A stretch of DNA of 64,000 nucleotides from Pyrrhosoma nymphula (taxonomy: Eukaryota; Arthropoda; Insecta; Odonata; Coenagrionidae): the NCBI GenBank assembly GCA_963573305.1, contig OY754339.1, positions 6,247,941 through 6,311,940 of the forward strand. Direction: 5' to 3'. Made by a program: the position numbers and the translations under genes. The notes under the pieces are model-generated. The model searched no databases, had not been told where the DNA came from, and saw only the letters and a list, made by a program, of their open reading frames with translations. Shown here piece by piece: positions 13,158 to 24,300 of the stretch. Each line of letters opens with the position of its first letter. The first letter of the stretch is position 1.

Positions 13158-13983
13158 TGTTGTAGTCGCCACCCATATGAAGGGCGACAGACCCAAATTC
13201 TGGTTCGGATCCAGGGGGCTTGATACAGCAAAATGAGAGACCTCATTCCCAAGAAAGTTATAACTAAGTTTATTTCTTACATGGCCCTTTTGGTCAGCGG
13301 CTCTGTCTTCCTATTGTCTCGGAGTCTTCTGGGCGGATTCTCATGATTATCTTGACTCTCTGTTTGCCCAAAAATCACTCTCCATTCGCCCAAAGATCAC
13401 TCTCCCTTTCATTCAAAGTCCCCCCTTTTTATGTGGGCCGGAGAGGGGTCGTTGGCTTGAGGAGGGGCCGTCAGCATAGGGCAAGGGACGATAGGGGAAG
13501 GGAGGACTTCTCAAAATTTCGGTCCAGCCTGGGCGCTCCTTGTGCAATCACACGCTCAAGCCGAGGAAGAGACTATGGGAGGGTATGACGTAGGAGGGAA
13601 GGGGAAGAACTCTGTACCCAGCACACTGTCCGATCATGCGCTCGCCACCCAGTCACCCACATGTTTTCGGAAGTGAGCGACGGTCATCGGAAGGGGAGGA
13701 AGGATGCGGCGAGAGGGGAGGGAGGGGTGCACGGGAGCAAGGACTCTGCTCCCTCACATGCTTCCAACTCAGCCTGGCATCCGTGCGTGACGTAGGAGAG
13801 AGGGAGGAAGGATGGGGGTTGTTTGCGCCATTGTACTTTGCTCCCTCACATGCTGCTAGGCGGAGTGGATGCAAGGGGTTCGAAAGGAGGAGAAATGGAA
13901 AGTGCAGTGCCTCGTTACTATGTCATGCCTTTCCCTTTTTAATGATTACATTTAATTAGTTGTTAGTTACCCCGATCATCACA
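13158..13983. mobile_element. Solo LTR inside the LINE
   Basis: The 826-bp block begins TGTTGTAGTCGCC and ends CCGATCATCACA. It is flanked by the 4-bp direct repeat ATAG (13154-13157 and 13984-13987) and interrupts continuous LINE RT homology. It is more GC-rich than its surroundings, with long purine-rich stretches. No gag or pol sequence lies next to it, as expected after LTR-LTR recombination. A 4-bp duplication would fit a BEL or Gypsy LTR; the family is not determined. Confidence 0.55.
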
Positions 13984-14519
13984 ATAGAATAATTATGTAG
14001 ATCAATTTCAACACTGAAAAAGTTTTACTTCAGAATAATCAATAAAAGATTCGAGAGTAGAGCAAATAACTACAAGGGCAATGAACAGATATGTTGGGGT
14101 AACTCAGGATGTGATTGTCGTGATGAGAATGCTCATAGAAAGGAACAGACTAAAAATTACATTTTTTCTTGGTTAGTAATTTCAAAAAGGCACTTGAAAG
14201 AGTTAATAGGTTAAAAACCAATGCAGGCACTTGGGAAAATAGGAATGGATGGGTAAGATAGAAGACACATCCGGAATTTATAAAAGGGCCAGAGTGCACA
14301 GATAGCAGTTATGCCAAGGAAATGGTAAGAGAGGAACAGGAAGTTCTAGACACAAGGATAAAAGTAGGTGGTCAGCAGATAAAGTTGTTTAGATTCGCCG
14401 ACAACCATAGGCATTGGTTAGTTCATCATCCAAGGGATTGCAAGCTTTGGTAGATGAATTAGAAAATAAATGCATGCAGGACATATAGAATGAAAATAAT
14501 TCATAAGAAAAAAGAAGTA

Positions 14520-15441
14520 GGGTCATTCCTTGTCAGTTCATCCAGGCATGACACCCACCGACTCGGATTTTGATGAAACTTGTCAATTTTCATCTTTCCA
14601 TGTAGGAATGAAACAGTGTTAAATATTTCTTGGCTATCTCCGCTAGTTTTTTTTTTCACGACCATTTGAAGTTTGGGTGAAACTGCAGTTTTTCAATGAA
14701 TGCGGTCTCCAGAGGCACTTGTACCTCCAGAGGGAAATAATTTGTCTCAGCCATACTTTTCATCCAATTCTTATGAAAATTTGCAGGTTTACTATAATAG
14801 AAGTCATGAGGATTCCAAATACTAAGTGAAAAATATCCTAAGGGATATTGAAAATTCTCTAAACTCATATGTTTCATAAGATTTATGAAAATTTTGCGTC
14901 AAAAACATGGTTCTATAAAACATCAAATTTTGACCTGAGGCAATATGTGAATCAAGCTGAATTATTTTTTCTAATATTCCTTAAGGTATTACCCACCACC
15001 TGTAAAAATAAAATTCATGGCTTTTTGCTTGCTTTGTTGTTAAAAAAAATTTTATGTACAAAAAAAATGTCTTTTCACGACTCTGGTTGTCAGTGTTGGG
15101 TCTTCCTTCAAGTGTGATGAAATGCTTGTGTTAACTGTTTTCTATGTCCAAGCAAATGTTTATGACATGAATCTAGAACATAATAAGTGAAAAAATTAAA
15201 ACATTTTTTATGTGCAGTTTGTTTCTCTCCCGATAAGAAAAATGTATATATTTTTTAAATAGAATATTTTAAGGAATTCTTAGCACTTACCCATCATTGC
15301 TGGGGATAACTTGATTGTTGCTTTACAGAAACCATCAAAATACAGGATGGATGTCAATACGAGTTAACTTTCTCCATTTTGTATTGACAAAAACTTCACT
15401 AATGCGTTTTACCATATTAATGTTGCACAACTTATAAAAAT
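14520..15441 (+). repeat. Left terminal inverted repeat of long-TIR transposon
   Basis: This arm is the reverse complement of 17029-17890 with few differences, including the CACCCACCGACTCGG motif near its outer end that is also present in the related element at 37181-41207. Frames at 14656-14877 and 14869-15117 are mirrored in the right arm and are repeat sequence, not genes. Confidence 0.85.
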
Positions 15442-15741
15442 AATGTGAGGAGAAGATACATTGTCTAACCTTGACCAGCCTTTACTCTAATGAGGACTAG
15501 ACATTAACTTGTAGCAGTATCTTCTTTGAAGAAATGATACTTTTTAACTTTATAGTGGAGCTGAGAAAAATACCAGATTACTTTGAAATAATGTAACCAC
15601 ATCTTTTAGACCTGAGTGGGGTTCATTTAACAGAAAGTGAAAATAGTGAAGTGACATACAGTGCATGGGTGACAACAGATCGGACCCAACAAATTAGGTG
15701 ACTCAATTACAGTGACTCTGGATGAATAAATCAATAGTCTG

Positions 15742-16889
15742 GTGAATAATCTGGAAAAACTTATCCCTCATTCCTTCATAACCAAATCCCAGGTGAGATA
15801 CCTGAAAGAACTAAAAAATAACATACAGCCAGAAGAAGCTATTGTTTTGCTGGATTTCAGTGAAAACTACCATTATGTGATACAAGATGAGATTCAGGTT
15901 CATCACTGGAATCAGGATGGTTGTTCCCTACATCCAGTGGTAATTTATACTTGTGGACAGCCACTGATAGACCTCTGTGTGTCAAGTGTGTGTGTTTTTT
16001 CTGACGATCTAGAACATGATGTAGCTTTCGTATTCGAAACGCAAAAAATAGTCACTCAGTTTTTAAAGGATATAAGTTCCCTGAAGTAAAAAAGTGCAAT
16101 ATTTCAGTGATGGTTGTGCTGGCCAGTATAAAAACTGTAAAAACTTTATAAACCTGTGCCATCATCACCTGGACTTAGACTTGCATGCTTCTTGGTCATT
16201 TTTTGCAACTAGTCATGGGAAATCTCCATGTAATGGGATAGGCGAAACAGTTAAGCGAATTCTTACTAGAGAAAGCCTTCAACGGGATCTGGGTAACACA
16301 ATGACTTCTATTGAAAATGTGTATGAGTTCTGCAAGTACAAAGTGGATAAAATTTCATTAGAATCAAATAACAATTATCAATGATTCGGCAACAATTAGA
16401 AACTCGCTGGTGCCATGCAAAAATAATCCCAGGTACTCGCAGCTACCATTCTTTTATTCCAATTTCAAAAAACATTATTGGGACAAAAAAATTAGCTTTG
16501 ATACCACTTTCAGTTCTGTCCACAATTTCTTGGTAAAGCCAAGTTGAGAACTAATTACGACAAAAATTTGTACGAATTCTTTTGTGGCCTGCTTGTACGA
16601 CAATCACTGGTTTTTTGGGCTAGTTATGTCAAAGGATGTTGATCAATGTGATATAAAAGTGAAATTCTTGCATCCTTATGGGCCTGCAAGATCATTTTAC
16701 TGGCCTACAGAGAAAGAAGATATATGCCATGTTCTTGTAAATAATTTCATTTGTAATGTGGAAACTCCAACCACAAAAGGCTCAGGACTAATGTATTACT
16801 TCTTAGAGAAAGACATTGAACGTGTGAACCAACGGCTGTTGGATTTAAAAGGAAAACTTGGAATTACCACTACTGGGAAAAAAATGTAG
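15742..16889 (+). pseudogene. Transposase relic of long-TIR transposon
   Basis: Three frames (15742-16089, 16094-16384, 16584-16889) are pieces of one RNase-H-fold-like transposase. Visible landmarks in order: LLDFSENYHYVIQDE (likely first catalytic Asp), YFSDGCAGQYKN (likely second), ATSHGKSPCNGIGETVKR (third acidic region), then IIPGTR and a C-terminal domain with NHWFFGLVMSK and HPYGPARSFYWP. The C-terminal domain is shared closely with the second element (39.2-39.4 and 40.0-40.3 kb). Stops and frameshifts separate the pieces, so no full-length protein can be made. Assignment of catalytic residues is by pattern only. Confidence 0.75.
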
Positions 16890-17028
16890 CTCTAGTGTCA
16901 ACTGAAATATTAGCTTTCTCAGAGATAGGCCTCAGTGAAGACCTTGGATACCTTAAGGATACTGTGCTATTTAACCACTAACTGATGCACAGACAAAAGT
17001 GACTATACTTATTGTGATTGTTGATTTA

Positions 17029-18435
17029 TAAGTTGCGAAACATTATTCAAGTAAAACACATTAGTGAAGTTTTTGTCAATACAAAATGGAGGAAGTTAAC
17101 TTGTATTGACATGCATCCTGTATTTTGATGGTTTCCGTAAAGCAACAATCAAGTTATCCCCAGCAATGATGGGTAAGTGCTAAGAATTCCTTAAAATATT
17201 CTATTTAAAAAATATATACATTTTTCTTATCGGGAGAGAAACAAACTGCACATAAAAAATGTTTTAATTTTTTCACTTATTATGTTCTAGATTCATGTCA
17301 TAAACATTTGCTTGGACATAGAAAACAGTTAACACAAGCATTTCATCACACTTGAAGGAAGACCCAACACTGACAACCAGAGTCGTGAAAAGACATTTTT
17401 TTTGTACATAAAATTTTTTTTAACAACAAAGCAAGCAAAAAGCCATGAATTTTATTTTTACAGGTGGTGGGTAATACCTTAAGGAATATTAGAAAAAATA
17501 ATTCAGCTTGATTCACATATTGCCTCAGGTCAAAATTTGATGTTTTATAGAACCATGTTTTTGACGCAAAATTTTCATAAATCTTATGAAACATATGAGT
17601 TTAGAGAATTTTCAATATCCCTTAGGATATTTTTCACTTAGTATTTGGAATCCTCATGACTTCTATTATAGTAAACCTGCAAATTTTCATAAGAATTGGA
17701 TGAAAAGTATGGCTGAGACAAATTATTTCCCTCTGGAGGTACAAGTGCCTCTGGAGACCGCATTCATTGAAAAACTGCAGTTTCACCCAAACTTCAAATG
17801 GTCGTGAAAAAAAAAACTAGCGGAGATAGCCAAGAAATATTTAACACTGTTTCATTCCTACATGGAAGGATGAAAATTGACAAGTTCATTTTTGTAAATT
17901 ACCATGGTATTTTTCGTAATTTACAGCGCCCCTTGAAAATTACCGTAATATTCAGTAATTTTTTAGATAATTCACCTATGTTTGAGATAATTTTTCATAC
18001 AGATAAATTCCCAACATGTTCTTTTAAGCCAAGTCCACATTTCCAACGTGTTTAATTTTAAATTGAGGCATATACAACTCATTTTTGGCATATTTTACTT
18101 AAATTATAACATTATTGAGTAATTATTAGTAGAATATTCTTCTTGAAAATTTCTCATACTTTGACAAAAGAAAGCCAGATTGCGTGTTGCTGCTGTATTT
18201 CTTTTTACAATTTTAAAAATATATAATAGATAAATATTACATTAGGTTTGGTTTAAACGTCATATCCCCTTCCTTTTGCTATTGGCATTCTTATTTAACC
18301 ATACATTTTCTGTTTAATGCTTAAAACTGAAAAATACAGGAAATTTACGGTAATTTTCGAAAATTACCGTAATTTACCACGGTAATTTTCCTCAGATGAA
18401 AATTACAGTAATTTTCCCATCTCTAGGAATGACCC
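17029..18435 (-). repeat. Right terminal inverted repeat, interrupted
   Basis: Reverse complement of the left arm up to about 17889, where homology breaks and hAT-like sequence runs to 18426. Only the terminal decamer GGAATGACCC (18426-18435) follows. About 50 bp of the original arm are missing at the junction. Confidence 0.8.
17890..18426 (-). mobile_element. hAT-like non-autonomous element (TAGAGATGGG family)
   Basis: Read on the minus strand the element begins TAGAGATGGGAAAATTACTG, a hAT-style terminus, and is full of GGTAAATTACC-type subterminal repeats. The same family occurs at 54570-54908, in matching order, and as a short end at 33286-33362. The other terminus is not intact, so this is a truncated copy lodged in the right arm of the long-TIR transposon. 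Confidence 0.6.
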
Positions 18436-19176
18436 AGTAATGAGATTTTCTGAGACAAAGTAAGTCTGGTCTTAAATGTAGGAGGGCACAAACTGAAGCA
18501 ATTAAATGACTTGGGTAGCATGTTAGAAGTGGGCATTATAGAAATCTGATGATAGGATATAAAGTAGAAGAATAAGCAAAGAGTTGAACATTGGCATTGC
18601 ATGAGACAAAAACGTGGACTCTGATAAAAGAAGACAAGAATAGGCTCAAGACATTTGAGATGTGGGCGTGGAGGACAATGGAGTGTGTGGTGGATGGAAA
18701 GAAAGACAAACCAGGAAGTACTTGGTATATTCGGTGAGGAAACTTCCGGATCATATTAGGAGACAAGATAAGGGTTGGGTAAGGCTGTTTTATAGGGGAG
18801 GACATGAGGTAAGGAGAACAAATAGAAATGGTTTTATGGATTGGATGAAGAAGGGTCAGATGCAAGTTGATACGATAAAGATATTGTAGAGGTAGGTACA
18901 GGCCTACACATGTAAAAACCTAGAGGATATTTATTCACTCACTTCCATTTAAACGGTAGATGCTACCTTAATAATAACAACCTAACCAACTAAGACACCC
19001 CTTTCATATTTGTTTAATACAGATTATTAAACTCACCGTTCTTCATGATCTACTCTCATTCTCAGCTTATCCAATGGATTTTTGAAAGTTTTAATCCCGA
19101 TGATTGGCAATTGGAATAACAAATGGATTGGGAACACATCATCAGTGTTTATCAGAATCTATGCCTCTTCAGCAAA

Positions 19177-19303
19177 CAGTGGCGGATCCAGGGGGGGGAA
19201 TTGCCCCCCCCCCCCCGAGACAAAAAAACACATAGTATATCCATTGGGGGATATTTCATAACCCCCCCCCCCCCCCCCCGAGACATGGTCCTGGATCCGC
19301 CAG
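19177..19303. mobile_element. hAT-like MITE with two poly-C tracts
   Basis: CAGTGGCGGATCCAGG at the left and CCTGGATCCGCCAG at the right are inverted. Flanks TCAGCAAA and TCTGCAAA agree at seven of eight positions, an 8-bp duplication with one change. The interior is dominated by G and C homopolymers. Confidence 0.65.
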
Positions 19304-20136
19304 TCTGCAAACAATACTTTTTTCAGCTTTGGTCTCTCTCATTTAAGAGCATTGTGCCCTGATTCGTGTAATGTATCCTAAACTAGCATTGTTATCAGAG
19401 AACCCATAACCACTGCATCTAACTAATGTTATTATTAATTTTGGCAAAACTTAATTTTTTGTTTCAGTAATTGCTCAAGGACTACAATAAATATTGTGTA
19501 TCTGGAGTCATCTGACCACCTTAAATCCAGTGAAGTTTCTATTGTTTCTATTACACTATCCTGTGGCATTAATGTCATTTTTATTAGTTTCCTAAGTGTT
19601 TCTCAAAAAGTATTTTACCATGCGTGACAGAATTATTCATTTACCACTAAGTCCAACACTTGATAAAAATCAAGATTTATCAGAAGGCAACCTTGTGCTT
19701 TAAGGATAGAGCTAACAGAGCATATGTTACAGCTTCCATAGAGACACAGAATACCCAAATGTAAACACAACCCTATCATAGGGTGGTCTAAACTAAGCCT
19801 ATATTAAAGTACATGAACCTCAACCATCCCCAGGATTCAACTCCCAGGTGATTACGTACACCTAGAAATAAACTAAAGGCTCCAACAAGATGAGCATTAA
19901 ATCAGAGAAATTATTCACCACATGCTAGGATTTCAGGGTCGTGAGCCGAGAAATAAGAATTAGCATGCGTGCATTAGGATCGTTTAGGGGAAATTTAAAA
20001 TCAGAAAACACATATGCTCTTGGATTAATTTATGGTTAAAGTAGGTACCATACTAAGAACATTTAAAAATAATTTGAACGCATATATTCTTCAAATCAAA
20101 ATAAAACAATCACCATTTACATAGGAAGATACAGTA
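19304..20136. other. Intergenic, downstream of POLR3K
   Basis: No gene or element is recognised. A clear AATAAA on the minus strand close to the POLR3K stop was not found, so its 3' end cannot be placed. Confidence 0.3.
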
Positions 20137-20534
20137 TCAGTCACGCCAGCGATGATTACACTGGAGATTACAGCATTTGTAAAATGTTGTCATCGGCTCG
20201 TCGGCTGATCTTGTTTGAATTTGCATAAAATATGCTCGTGGATGACTGCATTTTGGACATGTCTCCTCAGTGGAATCCACGTTCGCCCAGGCTTCCGCGC
20301 CGCCCAATACATCATCACATTCCTAATAAAATCAGAACATTAGGCACTTCACATGAAAATAAGGGGAAATGATATTGTGGGGTTATGCCATACCTTAGGC
20401 TTTGTATACAGCCGACGAGAAAATTTCTCAGTAATATTGTATATGTACGGACACGAGAAGCAGAAGTATCTGAGGGAATTCGATCCTTCTTCAATACGCA
20501 ATAAATTTGCACACAACGGGCAGAATAACAGCAT
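20137..20534 (-). CDS. POLR3K: RNA polymerase III subunit RPC10 (POLR3K/RPC11)
   Basis: Two exons: 20394-20534 (47 codons) and 20137-20322 (61 codons plus TGA), joined in phase 0 through a 71-bp GT-AG intron. The 108-residue product equals the human length and starts MLLFCPLCANLL. It is the TFIIS/RPB9-like subunit of RNA polymerase III, which acts in RNA cleavage, termination and re-initiation at tRNA and 5S genes in the nucleus. The N-terminal zinc ribbon has Cys5, Cys8, Cys25 and Cys28; the C-terminal ribbon has Cys69, Cys72, Cys97 and Cys102. The loop TRSADEPMTTFYKC (84-97) carries the acidic pair Asp88-Glu89 used for cleavage stimulation in this family. The Met at 20534 was chosen because it matches the conserved start, although an in-frame ATG lies 21 bases upstream. 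No disruption is seen. Confidence 0.96.
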
Positions 20535-21350
20535 GTTTTCACGGTCGCACAACAAATCGTAATCTTTTTCTTTGATATCGAGGAATCACGTACGTAATAA
20601 ATATTTCACAAATTAACCTTCAACAATCACATACTCAGGCAAACTGAGAGTGCAGTGAGTTTTCAATGACTTCTCGTTTCACAATTTTCATAACACTCCC
20701 AACTTACTGACAATGAGCAGATTTTCTTTGGAGTACCGCACTCATGAAAACATGCTCTAAAATTACATCCCGAAGACTTAACTCTATTCAATTGCTTCAA
20801 TGTTGACCACACCACCACAATGTTTTGAACCATTGGATCTCTTCGTCATGCTCGTGGGCTGATGAATACACATGGAATGCACATGAATGCATGAATTTCA
20901 CAGAGGAATTGGGGGGGGGGGGGAAGAGGTGGGGTGAGTATTGAAAGATGACAGTTGACGTTCGAATTGACGTTCATTATTCGTGCGTGATTCGTGCGCT
21001 TCGTGGGGCTCATGTGATAGCGTATCAAATCATGACCATCACCACGAATTTGATGGTTGGTGTGTAATTTATTTTTATATGAGCTTATAATGTGTAAAGC
21101 CAAGGACTAGGAAAAAGTTCCGTAAGCACAACCTGGTGACAAGGTTTGCTAATGCAGTAGGAAGGAGGTTGATGGCGTAGAAAAACGAGTGTAGGGTTTC
21201 GTTGATTCTCTTTGCCTGTGCAATCATGAAATGATCCGGTTGCTTAGAATGTTTGGACTCCATCAATGTATGTACTTCTTGGACTATAATTTGGGCCCAA
21301 TCAACGTATAGATCTTTATTCATGCAAGAGGTCAGTTAGCTTCAGTCGAC
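20535..21350. promoter_or_regulatory. Divergent intergenic region between POLR3K and BABAM2
   Basis: The two start codons are 816 bp apart on opposite strands, so both promoters must lie here. A G run (about 20911-20922) next to a pyrimidine-poor stretch may mark a small MITE. No TATA box or initiator can be assigned with confidence. Confidence 0.5.
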
Positions 21351-24300
21351 ATGGCTGTGCTCGACTCTATACTCCCAGATTTTCAACCACTGGTGGAAGC
21401 TGTGGTGTCGAGTAGTTTTTTTGGTAGGTTCCTTTTTTAGTTTACGTTGCTTGTCGCATTTCAACACTTTTACGCTGAACAATCCTTTCATTGCAGGGTG
21501 TGAATCCAAAATAGTAATAAGTGATGTACAAACCGGATTGGCTGATGAAGGAAAAGAGCCATGCGGCGACCGTTTCAAACTTGTCATTCCATTTGCTGGC
21601 CAACAAATTTCGTGGAGTGTTGTCCTCGACGCCCTCAATCCTCAGTTCCCCCCGGATTTCTGCTTTGATGATCCATCGTTTTTATCCTGCCCTAGTCCCG
21701 ATTTCCTGGAGGAACATGTTCCAAGTCTGTTGAATTGGAATTACGAAAATCCCAATGCTCTCCTCCAAGTAGTCGGAGAACTGCTTAATCTCTACAGAAA
21801 GCACCAGGTAATTATGGCTATTTGCCTTGGTTTAATTTCACTACCTTGTGTCCAAACGTATCTCAGTGTTTTAGAGCTCCAAATTTTAACACTGCAGAAA
21901 TGTTTTGAGGTGGCTAGTCTGAAACCGTTGGCATACATGTTTGCTCTTACTGAATCTTCTTCTTGTGGTCCTAACTTAAATGTTCGTTTCATTATAAGGT
22001 GACTTCAATGTTTAACAGTTATATTCAGTGGAAGGGTAGTTGCACTATGGAAACCATGGCTTCAGGTGCTCGAAACCGATAAAAATGTACATAAAACACA
22101 GGGGTGGATTTTGATCATCGGTTTGACATGGGGGTAGGGGGGTACTCCTACTTTCCTGGGGTGCAGTGGCGTAGCTAGGTTTTGGGTCTAGGGGGGCAGG
22201 AAATTTTTAGGGGGCGCCAACTCATAAATTAACCAGTTTACTAAACTTTAATCAATTTGGTGATGCAATAGGCGAATGGTTTTGCACAAAATATGACAAT
22301 TTACGACGTAGTATACATTAATGTATTTATACGTATTTGGGACTTTAGAGTGGAAACATTCACAGACTTAGGGGCGCAACAACACAGGTTGGGGAGGTCA
22401 TTGCCCCCCCCCCCCCACTTGGCTATGGCACTGCTGGGGTGTGAGGGTTATGATTACCTACTCTCTCATGTTAATCTATATCCTTGGGTTACAGTTTCAC
22501 CACATTTCCAGCTAGCTTCTTTATGTCAGAATTATCAGTTTAGGTGGAAATATAAACTGCTAATTTTTCAGTTCTGAAGAAGCAAGCTCGAATGCTGGTG
22601 AATCAGTGATCCAAACAAGGTTGTGAATCAGTAAGTTATATCATTGTGGAGGTTTGGTGAGCAAATTTGCATATGATGTGTTGGACCCAACTATCAGTGT
22701 ACAATTTAGGTAAATGGACTACCAATCTATGGATAAGTATATGTAGTATATATGACAAGAAAGGCTGTGATACACTGCTTTAAGGATACTTGAAAAAAAA
22801 CAACTATAAATGTGGAAGTGTTTGTAAAGCATATTTCCGTGCTGAGAGGGTTGTAATTGGTTGGAGTACTATCTCGGGAAAAAAACAACAAAGCGTTATA
22901 TAGGTTGAAAAAGGTTGGGAACTGCTGAACTAGACAGAACTTGAGAATGGACCATGTCATTCGAACATTTAAAAACTGCTGCAAACAAGGTTCAAGGAAG
23001 TACTGCCCTATGTGTCATGCTCTTGATTGTTAGAACCTTATATCATTAGCTTTCCAGACTCAAAACTTCTACGGCAGTCATCTCAGCTTTTGGAAAGGTA
23101 AATGAATGAATCAATAGTGGAACAGCTTGCGGGTGTTCCTCCGCGTGATGTCTGTTGATGACAACAGTTTCTCCAGCCATCCTGCTGGCTTCTCTTCAGA
23201 GACCTGAAAACGCCAGCTGGATGGCTGGAGAAACTGGTGTCAAGAATAGACATCACATGGAGGAATGCCCGAAAGCTGCTCCACTAAAACCCCGTGGAAA
23301 ACTTCGTACCAATTCGAATGAATCAATGTATGTCTTCAAGCTTTCCTGGTGAATCTGTTGCTTGAAAAGCTATAGGGTTTTCCACGGGGCAAGGTTCTAC
23401 ATTACTTTCAACATTTTTATTGGAAATTCACTCATTATCATCAGGAATCCTGGAATCCAATGCCATTCTTTGTCTCTTTGTCCACCTTGTATACCATACA
23501 CAGAAAACATACCAGCAACCACATGACCACTCTATGCATGGTACATTCATGAGGTGCAGAAAGGGATCGAAAGGCATTGGATTCCAGTAGGTCGATTCTG
23601 TCAATGTCATAGGCGTCATAACACGGGACATTATGACGGTTACGGCATAGCTATGACGGATTCGTCTGAGGAGCAATTCTGCAAATGTCATAGCCATCAT
23701 AAGTGCTTTCCTGCCATTATAACTTAAGAATTCCGGGAGACCCCGTGTTAGCAATGAAGGGACGTCATTAGGTCACTGAATAGGAGTATTTTTCTTCATT
23801 ATTTATGATATTTAATAACCATCAATTTTCCATTTATTGTACATAAAAAACATCATATTTACCTGGGCAAAAGTGAAAGAGGCTAAAACGGTATTCATAA
23901 TATGATACTAATTTTAAGTATACGCGTTAAATTTTGCTTAAATGAATGTTTAATGTTGTAGAAATATTTGCAATAAAATAAATTAACATTACTAAAACTT
24001 AATTATACAATGTATCAATGTACCTATAGGTGTATTACAATATTAGTGCCCATCACGGAGTCTATCAGTGTCACATCAGTTGAGTTCTAACACAAATGGA
24101 ATCAAGGATGATCATTTGTATTCGCACAAACTTGCGTGGTGGGACGTTTACATATGTTCACGCTCGGAGGTACTGCCAAATTATGTTGTGTATGAGTATA
24201 GTTTTTCAACACCATAATTCTGACTCACTATTATTAAGTGCATACCAATGTCGCTACGATAATTGGTTTGAGAATTATATATGAGGGATTTCTCACTTTG

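Larger units (their letters stand above)
14520..18435 (+). mobile_element. Long-TIR DNA transposon with decayed transposase (Sola-like, tentative)
   Basis: The element starts GGGTCATTCC and ends GGAATGACCC, with 4-bp direct repeats AGTA at 14516-14519 and 18436-18439. The terminal inverted repeats are about 0.9 kb (14520-15441 against 17029-17890), nearly identical, and carry mirrored copies of the same short frames. The last about 50 bp before the right terminus are replaced by a hAT-like repeat (17890-18426). Between the TIRs lies a broken plus-strand transposase. A 4-bp duplication and a transposase of this kind suggest the Sola group, but this is inference and the superfamily needs a profile search. 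It interrupts LINE RT sequence, so it is younger than the LINE. Confidence 0.8.
12838..18960 (+). mobile_element. Decayed APE-type LINE, split by later insertions
   Basis: Reverse-transcriptase homology is found in three separated plus-strand blocks. Block 1 (about 12840-13157) contains EKAILTIVEGRKAVGVDKIP. Block 2 (13984-14515) contains IINKRF and, after a frameshift, MRMLIERN, then KVGGQQIKLFRFAD with the catalytic FADD motif damaged, then SSSSKGLQALVDELE in another frame. Block 3 (18436-18960) contains the 3' part ending in RNGFMDWMKK. The gaps are exactly a solo LTR and a long-TIR transposon, both flanked by target duplications. The same LINE family lies antisense at 52.9-54.56 kb. Many stops show it is long dead. 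I can place it as a non-LTR retrotransposon with an APE-type endonuclease from the 54-kb relative; the clade is not determined. Confidence 0.75.

Noticed and set aside
13636..13959. 107-codon frame in GC-rich sequence
   Set aside because: It lies inside the solo LTR, is arginine- and glycine-rich by composition, and has no domain.
14656..15117. Two small frames identical to frames at 17346-17807
   Set aside because: They are the same sequence read in the two arms of a terminal inverted repeat; there is no independent coding evidence.
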